DNA of 32,664 bases, taken from assembly GCA_002155895.1 (NCBI GenBank), contig MUMD01000078.1, positions 1 through 32,664 on the forward strand, in the 5' to 3' direction. The notes below the pieces were generated by a model that was not told the origin of the DNA, did not search any database, and saw only the letters and a program-made list of their open reading frames with translations. The stretch comes from Streptomyces rochei. GTDB taxonomy: Bacteria; Actinomycetota; Actinomycetes; Streptomycetales; Streptomycetaceae. The position numbers were made by a program, and so were the translations under genes. This document shows positions 1 through 8,798 of the stretch, one piece after another; position 1 is the stretch's first letter, and the number at the start of each line of letters is the position of its first letter.

Positions 1-49
1 CCCCCGGGGCCAGCCGCTCCCACCCCAGCTCTTCCCAAGTCGCGCTCAT
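1..49 (-). CDS. N-terminal fragment, probable MBL-fold hydrolase
   Basis: Reading leftward from an ATG at 49-47 gives 16 codons, MSATWEELGWERLAPG, running off the window edge. The TWEELGWERL opening resembles what I recall of the metallo-beta-lactamase-fold protein that often lies divergent from hrcA in Streptomyces. That identification rests on memory of gene order and on 16 residues only. The active-site motif would lie outside the window. No clear ribosome site precedes the ATG. Confidence 0.45.
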   Translation of the reverse strand, partial: MSATWEELGWERLAPG

Positions 50-118
50 GACCGCGACGCTATCGGGGCACGCGGGCCGAGAGCGCGTCGGCGACGGCGA
101 CCGGCCCGGTGACCGGCC

Positions 119-149
119 TTGCCGTGGGTGTACCCCACAGCCGTACACT
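119..149 (+). promoter_or_regulatory. Candidate hrcA promoter
   Basis: A TTGCCG box at 119-124 and a TACACT box at 144-149 resemble -35 and -10 elements of the main vegetative sigma factor. The 19-nt spacer is slightly long. Transcription would begin near 156, just before the CIRCE element, so HrcA bound there would block initiation or clearance. Confidence 0.5.
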
Positions 150-162
150 GGGCCGGGGAAGT

Positions 163-189
163 CTGGCACTCGCGCGCCGTGAGTGCCAG
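163..189. promoter_or_regulatory. CIRCE operator (HrcA binding site)
   Basis: CTGGCACTC (163-171) and GAGTGCCAG (181-189) form a perfect 9-bp inverted repeat with a 9-nt spacer. This is the CIRCE layout, in the CTGGCACTC form used by actinomycetes. It lies between the candidate promoter and hrcA, so the hrcA-dnaJ operon should be autoregulated by HrcA and induced by heat shock. Confidence 0.93.
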
Positions 190-236
190 GACACACGGGC
201 AGGACAACGGGCGGACGACTTCTGGAGGTGTGCGCG

Positions 237-1253
237 ATGCTCAGTGAACGCAGGCTGAAGGTGCTGCGCGCGATCGTCCAGGACTACGTCGGCACCGAGG
301 AGCCCGTCGGTTCCAAGGCCCTCACCGAGCGGCACAACCTCGGCGTCTCCCCGGCCACCGTGCGCAACGACATGGCGGCCCTGGAGGACGAGGGTTTCAT
401 CGCCCAGCCGCACACCAGCGCGGGACGCATCCCGACCGACAAGGGCTACCGGCTCTTCGTCGACAAGCTGGCCGGCGTCAAGCCGATGACCGCGCCCGAG
501 CGTCGCGCCATCCAGAACTTCCTGGAGGGCGCCGTCGACCTCGACGACGTGGTGGCCCGCACGGTGCGGCTGCTCGCGCAGCTCACCCGGCAGGTCGCCG
601 TCGTGCAGTACCCGTCGCTGACCCGCTCGACCGTGCGCCACGTCGAGCTGCTCTCGCTGGCGCCCGCGCGCCTGATGCTCGTGCTGATCACGGACACCGG
701 GCGGGTCGAGCAGCGCATGGTCGACTGCCCGGCACCGTTCGGCGAGGCGTCCCTCGCGGACCTGCGGGCGCGGCTCAACAGCAGGGTGGCGGGCCGGCGG
801 TTCGCGGACGTGCCGGGGCTGGTCGAGGACCTCCCGGAGGCCTTCGAGGCCGAGGACCGGGGTACGGTCTCCACCGTGCTCTCCACTCTCCTGGAGACGC
901 TGGTCGAGGAGAACGAGGAGCGGCTGATGATCGGCGGCACCGCCAATCTCACCCGCTTCGGGCACGACTTCCCCCTCACGATCCGGCCGGTGCTCGAAGC
1001 ACTGGAGGAGCAGGTCGTGCTCCTCAAGCTGCTGGGCGAGGCGAAGGATCCGGGCGTGACCGTCCGTATCGGTCATGAGAACGCCCACGAAGGACTCAAC
1101 TCCACGTCCGTCGTGTCGGTGGGCTACGGTTCGGGCGGCGAGGCGGTTGCCAAGCTCGGCGTGGTCGGTCCGACCCGCATGGACTACCCGGGAACGATGG
1201 GAGCGGTACGCGCAGTGGCACGGTACGTCGGACAGATCCTGGCGGAGTCGTAG
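237..1253 (+). CDS. hrcA: Heat-inducible transcription repressor HrcA
   Basis: HrcA represses chaperone genes by binding CIRCE, and the GroE chaperonin modulates its activity. The 338-residue protein starts [18 protein letters not shown], the typical N-terminal winged-helix. [21 protein letters not shown] forms the recognition region near residues 24-45, and the family motif [14 protein letters not shown] follows near 60-75. The ATG at 237 is chosen because GGAGG at 224-228 precedes it by 8 nt and the family motif starts there. An in-frame GTG at 183 lies inside the CIRCE element and is not credible. The stop codon abuts the GTG of dnaJ directly, so the two genes form one operon with coupled translation. 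Length is normal for the family. Confidence 0.95.
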   Translation: MLSERRLKVLRAIVQDYVGTEEPVGSKALTERHNLGVSPATVRNDMAALEDEGFIAQPHTSAGRIPTDKGYRLFVDKLAGVKPMTAPERRAIQNFLEGAVDLDDVVARTVRLLAQLTRQVAVVQYPSLTRSTVRHVELLSLAPARLMLVLITDTGRVEQRMVDCPAPFGEASLADLRARLNSRVAGRRFADVPGLVEDLPEAFEAEDRGTVSTVLSTLLETLVEENEERLMIGGTANLTRFGHDFPLTIRPVLEALEEQVVLLKLLGEAKDPGVTVRIGHENAHEGLNSTSVVSVGYGSGGEAVAKLGVVGPTRMDYPGTMGAVRAVARYVGQILAES

Positions 1254-2393
1254 GTGGCCACGGACTACTACGCCGTACTCGGCGTGCGCCGCGACGCGTC
1301 CCAGGACGAACTCAAGAAGGCGTTCCGGAGGCTCGCGCGCGAGCTGCACCCGGACGTCAACCCCGATCCGAAGACCCAGGAGCGGTTCAAGGAGATCAAC
1401 GCCGCCTACGAGGTGCTGTCGGACCCGCAGAAGAAGCAGGTCTACGACCTCGGCGGCGACCCGCTGTCCCAGGCGGCGGGCGGTGGCGGGGCCGGCGGCT
1501 TCGGCGCGGGCGGCTTCGGCAACTTCTCGGACATCATGGACGCGTTCTTCGGCACGGCGTCGCAGCGCGGACCGCGCTCGCGCACCCGCCGGGGCCAGGA
1601 CGCCATGATCCGCATCGAGGTCGAACTGGACGAGGCGGCCTTCGGCACGACCAAGGACATCCAGGTCGACACGGCCGTCGTCTGCAACACCTGCAACGGC
1701 GAGGGCGCCGCCCCGGGCACCTCGGCCCAGACCTGCGACATGTGCCGCGGTCGCGGTGAGGTCTCGCAGGTCACCCGGTCCTTCCTGGGCCAGGTCATGA
1801 CCTCGCGGCCCTGCCCCCAGTGCCAGGGCTTCGGCACGGTGGTCCCGACCCCGTGCCCGGAGTGCGCCGGCGACGGCCGCATCCGCTCCCGCCGCACCCT
1901 CACCGTGAAGATCCCGGCCGGTGTCGACAACGGCACCCGCATCCAGCTCGCGGGCGAGGGCGAGGTCGGCCCCGGTGGCGGCCCCGCCGGCGACCTGTAC
2001 GTCGAGATCCACGAGCTGCCGCACTCGACCTTCCAGCGCCGCGGCGACGACCTGCACTGCACGGTCACCATCCCGATGACGGCGGCGGCCCTCGGCACCA
2101 AGGTGCCGCTGGAGACCCTGGACGGCATGGAGGAGGTCGACATCCGCCCGGGCACCCAGTCGGGCCAGTCGATCCCGCTGCACGGCCGGGGCGTGACCCA
2201 CCTGCGCGGCGGCGGCCGGGGTGATCTGATCGTCCACGTCGAGGTGACCACCCCGACCAAGCTCGACCCCGAGCAGGAGCGCCTGCTGCGCGAGCTGGCC
2301 AAGATGCGCGGCGAGGAGCGTCCGCAAGGGCAGTTCCAGCCTGGCCAGCAGGGCCTTTTCTCCCGCCTGAAGGACGCCTTCAACGGGCGCTGA
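1254..2393 (+). CDS. dnaJ: Molecular chaperone DnaJ (second actinobacterial copy)
   Basis: DnaJ presents substrates to DnaK and stimulates its ATPase. The 379-residue protein is a complete type I DnaJ. It has a J domain (1-70) with the HPD tripeptide at 32-34, a Gly/Phe-rich linker (about 75-95), and a zinc-binding domain with four CxxCxGxG repeats whose cysteine pairs are 144/147, 161/164, 187/190 and 201/204. The C-terminal substrate-binding domains follow. The GTG start immediately follows the hrcA stop, with a GGAG at 1244-1247 inside hrcA acting as ribosome site. Streptomyces usually carries another dnaJ in the dnaK operon; the copy paired with hrcA is commonly called dnaJ2. Expression should follow HrcA/CIRCE control. 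Confidence 0.95.
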   Translation: MATDYYAVLGVRRDASQDELKKAFRRLARELHPDVNPDPKTQERFKEINAAYEVLSDPQKKQVYDLGGDPLSQAAGGGGAGGFGAGGFGNFSDIMDAFFGTASQRGPRSRTRRGQDAMIRIEVELDEAAFGTTKDIQVDTAVVCNTCNGEGAAPGTSAQTCDMCRGRGEVSQVTRSFLGQVMTSRPCPQCQGFGTVVPTPCPECAGDGRIRSRRTLTVKIPAGVDNGTRIQLAGEGEVGPGGGPAGDLYVEIHELPHSTFQRRGDDLHCTVTIPMTAAALGTKVPLETLDGMEEVDIRPGTQSGQSIPLHGRGVTHLRGGGRGDLIVHVEVTTPTKLDPEQERLLRELAKMRGEERPQGQFQPGQQGLFSRLKDAFNGR

Positions 2394-2425
2394 CGGGCAA
2401 CCGGCCGGGTGCCGGACAGGGTGTG

Positions 2426-2461
2426 ACGCCAGGGGCCGTCCGATGCGGATGCTCCTGGCGT
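2426..2461 (+). terminator. Terminator hairpin after hrcA-dnaJ
   Basis: ACGCCAGGGGC (2426-2436) pairs with GCTCCTGGCGT (2451-2461) as an 11-bp stem with one G-T pair. The interior can extend with GTCCG/CGGAT (2438-2442 and 2446-2450), leaving a 3-nt loop. There is no U tract, as is usual for Streptomyces. It lies 33 nt past the dnaJ stop. Confidence 0.7.
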
Positions 2462-2516
2462 ATGCCGACGGAAGCCCGGATTCGGACTTGTTCGGAGGAC
2501 GTGACAACATGCGCTC

Positions 2517-3602
2517 ATGTCCTCTGCACTGACCGATCTCTTCCCGCTTCCGATCGTGCAGGCGCCCATGGCGGGCGGCGTCTCGGTGCCGCAGCTCGCC
2601 GCCGCGGTCTGCGAAGCGGGCGGGCTGGGCTTCCTCGCCGCCGGGTACAAGACCGCGGACGGGATGTACCAGGAGATCAAGCAGGTGCGGGGGCTGACGG
2701 CCCGCCCCTTCGGCGTCAACCTCTTCATGCCGCAGCCCGAGACGGCCGACCCGGCCGCCGTCGGCGTCTACGCCCACCAGCTGGCCGGTGAGGCCGCCTG
2801 GTACGAGACCGAACTGGGCGACCCGGACTGCGGGCGCGACGACGGCTACGAGACCAAGCTCGCGGTGCTGCTGGACAACCCGGTACCGGTGGTGTCGTTC
2901 CACTTCGGCGTCCCGAGCCGCGAGGTCGTCGACTCCCTGCACCGCGTCGGCACCTTCGCCCTGGTCACCGCGACCACCGCGGACGAGGCCCGGGCCGTCG
3001 AACGGTCGGGCGCCGACGCGGTGATCGCGCAGGGCGTCGAGGCCGGCGGCCACCAGGGCACCCACCGGGACAACCCGGAGACCGGCGGCTCCGGCACCGG
3101 TCTGCTGTCGCTGGTCGCCCAGATCCGGGAGGCGGTGAGCCTGCCCATCGTCGCCGCGGGCGGCATCATGCGTGGCGCCCAGATCGCCGCCGTCCTCGCG
3201 GCCGGCGCGAGCGCCGCCCAGCTGGGCACCGCCTTCCTCGCCACCCCCGAGTCCGGCGCGCACGCCCTGCACAAGCAGGCCCTGACCAACCCCCTCTTCG
3301 TGCGCACCGAACTGACCCGGGCCTTCTCCGGCCGCCCCGCCCGCGGACTGGTCAACCGCTTCCTGCGCGAGCACGGCCCCTACGCCCCCGCCGCCTACCC
3401 GGAGGTCCACCACCTCACCGCGCCCCTGCGCAAGGCGGCGGCGAAGGCGGGCGACGCGCAGGGCATGGCCCTGTGGGCGGGCCAGGGGCACCGGATGGCC
3501 CGGGAACTGCCCGCCGGGCAGCTGGTGGAGGTGCTGGCGGCCGAACTCGCCACGGCCGGCACAGCGTTGTCGGGCTACGCGACGGGAGGTACGGGCCGAT
3601 GA
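2517..3602 (+). CDS. Nitronate monooxygenase (2-nitropropane dioxygenase family)
   Basis: FMN-dependent TIM-barrel enzyme that oxidises alkyl nitronates to carbonyl compounds and nitrite. The 361-residue protein carries the family's opening IVQAPMAGGVSVPQLAAAVC (13-32), the FGVN strand (65-68), the signature GVEAGGHQG with the probable catalytic base H179, and the FMN phosphate-binding segments AAGGIMRG (213-220) and AQLGTAFLAT near 234-243. The ATG at 2517 has no well-spaced ribosome site: a GGAGG at 2494-2498 is 18 nt away. The start may instead be leaderless, with a weak CAACAT box at 2505-2510. Its stop overlaps the rsmE start in an ATGA junction, so these two genes are co-transcribed. 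The physiological substrate is not deducible. Confidence 0.88.
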   Translation: MSSALTDLFPLPIVQAPMAGGVSVPQLAAAVCEAGGLGFLAAGYKTADGMYQEIKQVRGLTARPFGVNLFMPQPETADPAAVGVYAHQLAGEAAWYETELGDPDCGRDDGYETKLAVLLDNPVPVVSFHFGVPSREVVDSLHRVGTFALVTATTADEARAVERSGADAVIAQGVEAGGHQGTHRDNPETGGSGTGLLSLVAQIREAVSLPIVAAGGIMRGAQIAAVLAAGASAAQLGTAFLATPESGAHALHKQALTNPLFVRTELTRAFSGRPARGLVNRFLREHGPYAPAAYPEVHHLTAPLRKAAAKAGDAQGMALWAGQGHRMARELPAGQLVEVLAAELATAGTALSGYATGGTGR

Positions 3603-4348
3603 CGGCACCGGTGTTCGTGGTCGACTCCCTCGGGCCGGGCGACCTGCCCGGCGGGGAGTACGTCCTGGACGGCCCCGAGGGGCGGCACGCCGTCTCCGTC
3701 AAGCGGCTGCGGCCCGGGGAGGACGTCGTCCTCACCGACGGCCGCGGACGCTGGGCCGAGGGCGTGGTGAAGGCCGCCGAGGGCAAGGACCGCCTGGTCG
3801 TCACCGACCTGGAGAGCGTCCACGAGGAACCGCCGGGCCGGCCCCGCATCACCGTCGTCCAGGCACTGCCCAAGGGCGACCGGGGCGAGCTGGCCGTGGA
3901 GACGATGACCGAGGTCGGGGTCGACGCGATCGTGCCCTGGGCGGCGTCCCGCTGCATCACTCAGTGGAAGGGCGACCGGGGCCTGAAGGCGCTCGGCAAG
4001 TGGCGGGCGACGGCCCGGGAGGCCGGCAAGCAGTCCCGCCGGGTCCGCTTCCCCGAGGTCGCGGACGCGGCGACCAGCAAGCAGGTTGCGTCACTTCTGG
4101 CCGACGCCGACTTCGCCGCCGTGCTCCACGAGAGCGGCGAGGAGCCGCTGGCCGCCACCGAACTCCCCGCCGACGGCGACATCGTGCTGGTCGTGGGGCC
4201 CGAAGGCGGCGTCTCGCCCGAGGAGTTGGCGCTCTTCGCCGAGGCCGGCGCCCGGCCCTACCGGCTGGGACGCAGCGTCCTGCGCACCTCCACGGCGGGC
4301 ACCGCCGCGACGGCCGTCCTGCTGGCCCGCACCGGCCGCTGGTCCTGA
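3599..4348 (+). CDS. rsmE: 16S rRNA (uracil1498-N3)-methyltransferase RsmE
   Basis: RsmE uses S-adenosylmethionine to methylate U1498 of 16S rRNA in assembled 30S subunits. The 249-residue protein has an N-terminal PUA-like RNA-binding domain (about 1-80, with GPEGRHAVSVKRLRPGE) and a SPOUT-class trefoil-knot domain. The knot motifs are VVGPEGG (198-204) and LGRSVLRTSTAGTAA (223-237). The ATG at 3599 is chosen because GGGAGGT at 3584-3590 precedes it by 8 nt and because it overlaps the upstream stop by 4 nt. Longer in-frame starts would run far back into the monooxygenase gene. rsmE close to dnaJ is a common actinobacterial arrangement. Confidence 0.95.
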   Translation: MTAPVFVVDSLGPGDLPGGEYVLDGPEGRHAVSVKRLRPGEDVVLTDGRGRWAEGVVKAAEGKDRLVVTDLESVHEEPPGRPRITVVQALPKGDRGELAVETMTEVGVDAIVPWAASRCITQWKGDRGLKALGKWRATAREAGKQSRRVRFPEVADAATSKQVASLLADADFAAVLHESGEEPLAATELPADGDIVLVVGPEGGVSPEELALFAEAGARPYRLGRSVLRTSTAGTAATAVLLARTGRWS

Positions 4349-4376
4349 CGGCGCCCGCCGCAGGTCCCGACGGCGC

Positions 4377-4396
4377 CGGTCGCACGGGCGCGACCG
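4377..4396 (+). terminator. Possible terminator after rsmE
   Basis: CGGTCGC (4377-4383) and GCGACCG (4390-4396) form a perfect 7-bp stem with a 6-nt loop, 28 nt past the rsmE stop. The assignment is tentative because short GC-rich stems are frequent in this genome. Confidence 0.4.
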
Positions 4397-4505
4397 CCGA
4401 CGGCCGTCCCGCCCGACCGGCCCGGGCCGGGTGAGCCCCCGGGGTGGTGCGGAGTGGCCATATGCGCCCTACCGCCCGTACCGCACCGGTGGCAGGCTTC
4501 CCTCC

Positions 4506-5021
4506 ATGGGGGCGTTGAGACGGAATTGGCGCACGGCGTGGACGGTCGTCGGCTCGGTCGTCGCCGTCGGCGGTCTCGCCGCGTGCGAGCCGGGCGGGCT
4601 CAGCTCGGCGTCGGTGGCGTTCACGACCGACCAGACGGTGACCCGTGAGCTGGAGCGGCAGAAGGCGGACGTCCGGTGGCTCACCTGCACCGCCTCCTAC
4701 GGCGACCGGGAGACCGCCGCCCCGGACGACGAGAACGCCGTGGCGTCCGTCGACTGCGAGGGCAGGACGGACGACGGCAAGGAGATCACCGTCGACGGCC
4801 AGGTGACCCGCGTCGTCAACGGCGCCTGCGTGCGCGGGGAGCTGACCGCGAAGGTGGACGGCAAGCAGTGGTTCCGGGTCGACGGACTGGGCAACTGCGA
4901 CGCCACCAGCGCCCCGGCCGCCGACCCGACCGGACAGCGGGGGCCCGGGCCCACCGTGACCGTCACCCGCACCATCTGGTGCCCGGACGACCCGCACTGC
5001 CGTCCCGTGGAGGGCAAGTAG
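4506..5021 (+). CDS. Small secreted lipoprotein, function unknown
   Basis: A 171-residue protein with a lipoprotein signal: basic N-terminus MGALRRNWRTAW, hydrophobic stretch 13-25, and lipobox LAAC (24-27), so C27 would be lipidated and the protein anchored on the outer face of the membrane. The mature part has regularly placed cysteines in LTCTASYGD, VDCEGRTDDG, GACVRGEL, GNCD and the C-terminal WCPDDPHC. They could form disulfides outside the cell. The ATG at 4506 is in frame with the lipoprotein signal; its ribosome site is weak (GGCAGG near 4491). I do not recognise a functional family. It stands alone between rsmE and the tricorn gene, with no operon evidence. Confidence 0.75.
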   Translation: MGALRRNWRTAWTVVGSVVAVGGLAACEPGGLSSASVAFTTDQTVTRELERQKADVRWLTCTASYGDRETAAPDDENAVASVDCEGRTDDGKEITVDGQVTRVVNGACVRGELTAKVDGKQWFRVDGLGNCDATSAPAADPTGQRGPGPTVTVTRTIWCPDDPHCRPVEGK

Positions 5022-5081
5022 CGCCGCCCGCCGGTGGCCGGTAAGTGATCCAAACCTCTGTCGGCGGACGCCGCCCCTGCA

Positions 5082-5087
5082 TAGGGT
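5082..5087 (+). promoter_or_regulatory. Candidate -10 box for the tricorn gene
   Basis: TAGGGT ends 6 nt before the GTG start at 5094, the spacing expected for a leaderless mRNA in Streptomyces. No convincing -35 is visible, and a GAGGGG just before the GTG could also serve as a ribosome site, so both modes remain possible. Confidence 0.4.
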
Positions 5088-5093
5088 GAGGGG

Positions 5094-8000
5094 GTGACTC
5101 AGCCCGCAGCGCCTGCCTACCTCCGCTTTCCGCACCCGCACGGCGAGTTGGTCGCCTTCACCGCCGAGGACGACGTGTGGCTCGCCCCGCTCGACGGCGG
5201 CCGGGCCTGGCGGGTCAGCGCCGACAACGTGCCGGTGAACCACCCGCGCATCTCGCCCGACGGCACCACCGTCGCCTGGACCTCGACCCGCGACGGCGCC
5301 CCCGAGGTGCACATCGCGCCCGTCGACGGCGGCCCCGCCCGGCGCCTCACCCACTGGGGCAGCGCCCGGACCCAGGTACGCGGCTGGACCGCCGACGGAC
5401 GGGTCCTCGCCCTGAGCACCTACGGCCAGGCCAGCCTGCGCCGCAGCTGGGCCCGTGCCGTGCCGCTCGACGGGGGACCGGCCGAGACCCTGCCGTACGG
5501 GCCCGTCGGCGATGTCGCGGCCGGACCGCACACCGTGCTGCTGTCCGCCCCGATGGGCCGCGAGGCCGCCTGGTGGAAGCGCTACCGGGGCGGCACGGCC
5601 GGCAAGCTCTGGATCGACCGCGAGGGCGACGGCGAGTTCGTCCGGCTGCACGACGGACTCGACGGCAACATCGAGTACCCCCTCTGGGTCGGCGACCGCA
5701 TCGCCTTCCTCTCCGACCACGAGGGCACCGGCGCCCTCTACTCCTCCCTCGCCGACGGCTCCGACCTGCGCCGGCACACGCCTCTCGGGGGCACCTCCCG
5801 CTCGAGCGAAGCCGGGAGCGGCGGAGGTTTCTACGCCCGGCACGCCGCGACCGACGGCACCCGCGTCGTCTACTCGTCCGCCGGGGAGCTGTGGACGCTG
5901 GACGACCTCGACGGCGCCGAGCCCCGCCGCCTCGACATCCGGCTCGGCGGCCCGCGCGTCGACCTCCAGTCCTACCCGGTCAACGCCGCCCGCTGGTTCG
6001 GCTCGGCCTCCCCCGACCACACCGCCCGCGGCAGCGCCGTCGCCGTACGCGGCGGCGTCCACTGGGTCACCCACCGCTCCGGCCCCGCCCGCGCCCTCGC
6101 GGTGACGCCCGGCGTCCGCACCCGGCTGCCGCGCACCTTCCGCGCCGACGGCGAGGAGTGGGTGGTGTGGGTGACGGACGCCGAGGGCGACGACGCCCTG
6201 GAGTTCGCGCCCGCCACCGGACTCGCGCCCGGAAGCAGCCCGCGCCGGATCGCCGCCGGGCAGCTCGGCCGGGTGCTGAGCCTGGCCATGGCCCCCGACG
6301 GCAGCCGCGCCGCCGTCGCCTCGCACGACGGGCGCGTCCTGCTCGTCGAGCGCGAGACCGGCGAGGTCCGCGAGGTCGACCGCAGCGACAACGGCGACGC
6401 CTCCGGCCTGGTCTTCTCGCCCGACTCCGCCTGGCTCGCCTGGTCCCACCCCGGCCCCGACCCGCTGCGCCAGCTCAAGCTCGCCAACACCACCGACCTG
6501 TCGGTGAGCGAGGCGACCCCGCTGCGCTTCAAGGACTACGCGCCGGCCTTCACCCTGGACGGCAAGCACCTCGCCTTCCTCTCCACCCGCTCCTTCGACC
6601 CGGTCTACGACGAGCACGTCTTCGACCTGGCCTTCGTCGAGGGCGCCCGCCCGTACCTGATCACGCTGGCCGCGACCACCCCGTCGCCGTTCGGCCCGCA
6701 GCGCCACGGCCGCCCCTTCGAGACCTCGGACCGCGAGGAGACCCCCGACAGCGAGGGCACCCCCACCACCCGGATCGACATCGAGGGCCTCGCCGACCGC
6801 ATCGTGCCCTTCCCGGTGGAGGCCGCCCGCTACTCCGGGCTGCGCGCCGCCAAGGACGGTGTGCTGTGGCTGCGCCACCCGGTCACCGGTGTCCTCGGCG
6901 CCTCCCGCGCCACCCCGGACGCCCCCGACCCGCACACCGAGCTGGAGCGCTACGACCTCGCCCAGCAGCGGATCGAGCACCTCGCCTCCGACGCCGACCA
7001 CTTCGAGGTCAGCGGCGACGGCAAGCGGGTGCTGCTGTGGACCGACGGCCGGCTCAAGGTCGTGCCCAGCGACCGGCGGGCCTCCGGCGACGAGGACAGC
7101 GACACCAACATCACCGTCGACCTGGCGCGGGTCCGGCAGACCGTCGACCCGGCCGCCGAGTGGCGCCAGATGTTCGACGAGACCGGCCGCATCATGCGGG
7201 ACCACTTCTGGCGGCCCGACATGAACGGCGTCGACTGGGACGGCGTGCTCGACCGCTACCGGCCCGTCCTGGACCGCATCGCCACCCACGACGACCTCGT
7301 CGACCTCCTCTGGGAGGTGCACGGCGAACTCGGCACCTCGCACGCCTACGTCACCCCGCGCGGCGGCCACGGCTCCGGCGCCCGGCAGGGCCTGCTCGGC
7401 GCCGACCTCTCCCGCCACGAGGACGGCACCTGGCGCGTCGACCGCGTGCTGCCCTCGGAGACCTCCGACCCCGAGGCCCGTTCCCCGCTCGCCGCGCCCG
7501 GGGTCGCCGTGCGCGCCGGGGACGCGATCCTCGCGGTCGCCGGCCGGCCCGTGGACCCGGTCACCGGGCCCGGACCGCTGCTGGTCGGCACCGCGGGCAA
7601 GCCGGTCGAGCTGACCGTCTCCCCGTCCGGCGGCGGCGAGCCCCGGCACGCGGTCGTCGTCCCCCTCGCCGACGAGGAGCCCCTGCGCTACCACGCCTGG
7701 GTCGCCGACCGCCGCGCCTACGTCCACGAGAAGTCCGGCGGCCGGCTCGGCTACCTGCACGTGCCCGACATGGTGGGCGCCGGATGGGCCCAGCTCCACC
7801 GCGACCTGCGCGTCGAGGTGGCCCGGGAGGGCCTGGTCGTCGACGTCCGCGAGAACCGCGGCGGGCACACCTCCCAGCTGGTCGTGGAGAAGCTGGCCCG
7901 GCGCATCGTCGGCTGGGACCTGCCGCGCGGCATGCGGCCGACCAGCTACCCGCTGGACGCGCCCCGCGGCCCGGTCGTCGCCGTCGCCAACGAGTTCTCC

Positions 8001-8345
8001 GGCTCCGACGGCGACATCGTCAACGCGGCGATCAAGGCGCTCGGCATCGGTCCGGTCGTCGGCACCCGCACCTGGGGCGGCGTCATCGGCATCGACAGCC
8101 GCTACCGGCTGGTCGACGGCACGCTGATCACCCAGCCCAAGTACGCCTTCTGGCTGGAGGGGTACGGGTGGGGCGTGGAGAACCACGGCGTCGATCCGGA
8201 CGTGGAGGTCCCGCAGCGGCCCCAGGACCACGCGGCGGGCCGCGACCCCCAGCTGGACGAGGCGATCCGGCTGGCGCTCGCGGCACTGGAGGAGACCCCG
8301 GCGAAGACCCCGCCGAGCCTGCCGGAGCTGCCGCCGACCGACTGA
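5094..8345 (+). CDS. Tricorn-type protease, peptidase family S41
   Basis: Large cytoplasmic serine protease thought to trim peptides released by the proteasome or other proteases. The 1083-residue protein matches the length of known tricorns. The order is beta-propeller repeats (about 1-670, with repeated SPDGT and APDGS blades), a helical region, a PDZ-like domain (about 755-850), and the S41 catalytic core. The expected catalytic residues are present: H750 in GTSHAYV, nucleophile S971 in FSGSDGD, and E1029 in GVENHG. The conserved TRTWGGVIG follows the nucleophile. There is no signal peptide, consistent with cytosolic action. GTG 5094 is the first in-frame start after the upstream gene and matches the family N-terminus AYLRFPHPHGELVAFTAEDD. 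Confidence 0.95.
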   Translation: MTQPAAPAYLRFPHPHGELVAFTAEDDVWLAPLDGGRAWRVSADNVPVNHPRISPDGTTVAWTSTRDGAPEVHIAPVDGGPARRLTHWGSARTQVRGWTADGRVLALSTYGQASLRRSWARAVPLDGGPAETLPYGPVGDVAAGPHTVLLSAPMGREAAWWKRYRGGTAGKLWIDREGDGEFVRLHDGLDGNIEYPLWVGDRIAFLSDHEGTGALYSSLADGSDLRRHTPLGGTSRSSEAGSGGGFYARHAATDGTRVVYSSAGELWTLDDLDGAEPRRLDIRLGGPRVDLQSYPVNAARWFGSASPDHTARGSAVAVRGGVHWVTHRSGPARALAVTPGVRTRLPRTFRADGEEWVVWVTDAEGDDALEFAPATGLAPGSSPRRIAAGQLGRVLSLAMAPDGSRAAVASHDGRVLLVERETGEVREVDRSDNGDASGLVFSPDSAWLAWSHPGPDPLRQLKLANTTDLSVSEATPLRFKDYAPAFTLDGKHLAFLSTRSFDPVYDEHVFDLAFVEGARPYLITLAATTPSPFGPQRHGRPFETSDREETPDSEGTPTTRIDIEGLADRIVPFPVEAARYSGLRAAKDGVLWLRHPVTGVLGASRATPDAPDPHTELERYDLAQQRIEHLASDADHFEVSGDGKRVLLWTDGRLKVVPSDRRASGDEDSDTNITVDLARVRQTVDPAAEWRQMFDETGRIMRDHFWRPDMNGVDWDGVLDRYRPVLDRIATHDDLVDLLWEVHGELGTSHAYVTPRGGHGSGARQGLLGADLSRHEDGTWRVDRVLPSETSDPEARSPLAAPGVAVRAGDAILAVAGRPVDPVTGPGPLLVGTAGKPVELTVSPSGGGEPRHAVVVPLADEEPLRYHAWVADRRAYVHEKSGGRLGYLHVPDMVGAGWAQLHRDLRVEVAREGLVVDVRENRGGHTSQLVVEKLARRIVGWDLPRGMRPTSYPLDAPRGPVVAVANEFSGSDGDIVNAAIKALGIGPVVGTRTWGGVIGIDSRYRLVDGTLITQPKYAFWLEGYGWGVENHGVDPDVEVPQRPQDHAAGRDPQLDEAIRLALAALEETPAKTPPSLPELPPTD

Positions 8346-8374
8346 CACACCGGTCGGTACGATGCCCGACAGAA

Positions 8375-8396
8375 GATCACCGGTCACCCGGTGGTC
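8375..8396 (+). terminator. Hairpin between tricorn and HIT genes
   Basis: GATCACCGG (8375-8383) pairs with CCGGTGGTC (8388-8396) in a 9-bp stem with one G-T pair and a TCAC tetraloop, 30 nt after the tricorn stop. It may terminate the tricorn transcript. A TACGAT box at 8358-8363 just upstream would also place this hairpin in the leader of the HIT mRNA. Two tandem GTGTTCCA copies follow at 8399-8414. Confidence 0.5.
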
Positions 8397-8429
8397 CCGT
8401 GTTCCAGTGTTCCAGTGTGAGGAGGCCCC

Positions 8430-8783
8430 ATGGCGGGCGAGCCACAGGACGACTGCCTGTTCTGCAAGATCGTCGCGGGCCAGATCCCCGCGACGATCGT
8501 CCGCGAGACGGAGACGACCGTCGCCTTCCGCGACATAAACCCCCAGGCCCCCACGCACGTCCTGGTGATCCCCAAGGCGCACTACCGGGACGCCGCCGCC
8601 CTCGCGGCCGGCGCCCCGGAGGTCGCCGCCGACGTCCTGCGCGAGACTCAGGCGGTCGCCGAGGAGGAGAAGCTGGACAGCTACCGCACCGTCTTCAACA
8701 CCGGCGCCGGCGCCGGCCAGACCGTCTGGCACACCCACGCCCACGTCCTGGGCGGCCGCGGCCTCGAGTGGCCCCCCGGATAA
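8430..8783 (+). CDS. HIT-family nucleotide-binding protein (HinT type)
   Basis: HinT-like proteins hydrolyse purine nucleoside phosphoramidates and are small soluble dimers. The 117-residue protein has the N-terminal zinc-type motif DCLFCKI (8-14) and the histidine triad HTHAHVL with H101, H103 and H105, the last supplying the nucleophilic region. The ATG at 8430 follows GAGGAGG (8419-8425) by 4 nt. RNase Z begins 15 nt after its stop, so the two are probably co-transcribed. The natural substrate is not evident from sequence. Confidence 0.93.
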   Translation: MAGEPQDDCLFCKIVAGQIPATIVRETETTVAFRDINPQAPTHVLVIPKAHYRDAAALAAGAPEVAADVLRETQAVAEEEKLDSYRTVFNTGAGAGQTVWHTHAHVLGGRGLEWPPG

Positions 8784-8798
8784 AGCGGCGCGACCACC

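Noticed and set aside
60-3608. 1182-codon open frame on the minus strand
   Set aside because: Antisense to hrcA, dnaJ and the monooxygenase, which are clear homologues. The composition (Arg, Gly, Ala, His-rich, no domains) is that of a GC-bias shadow.
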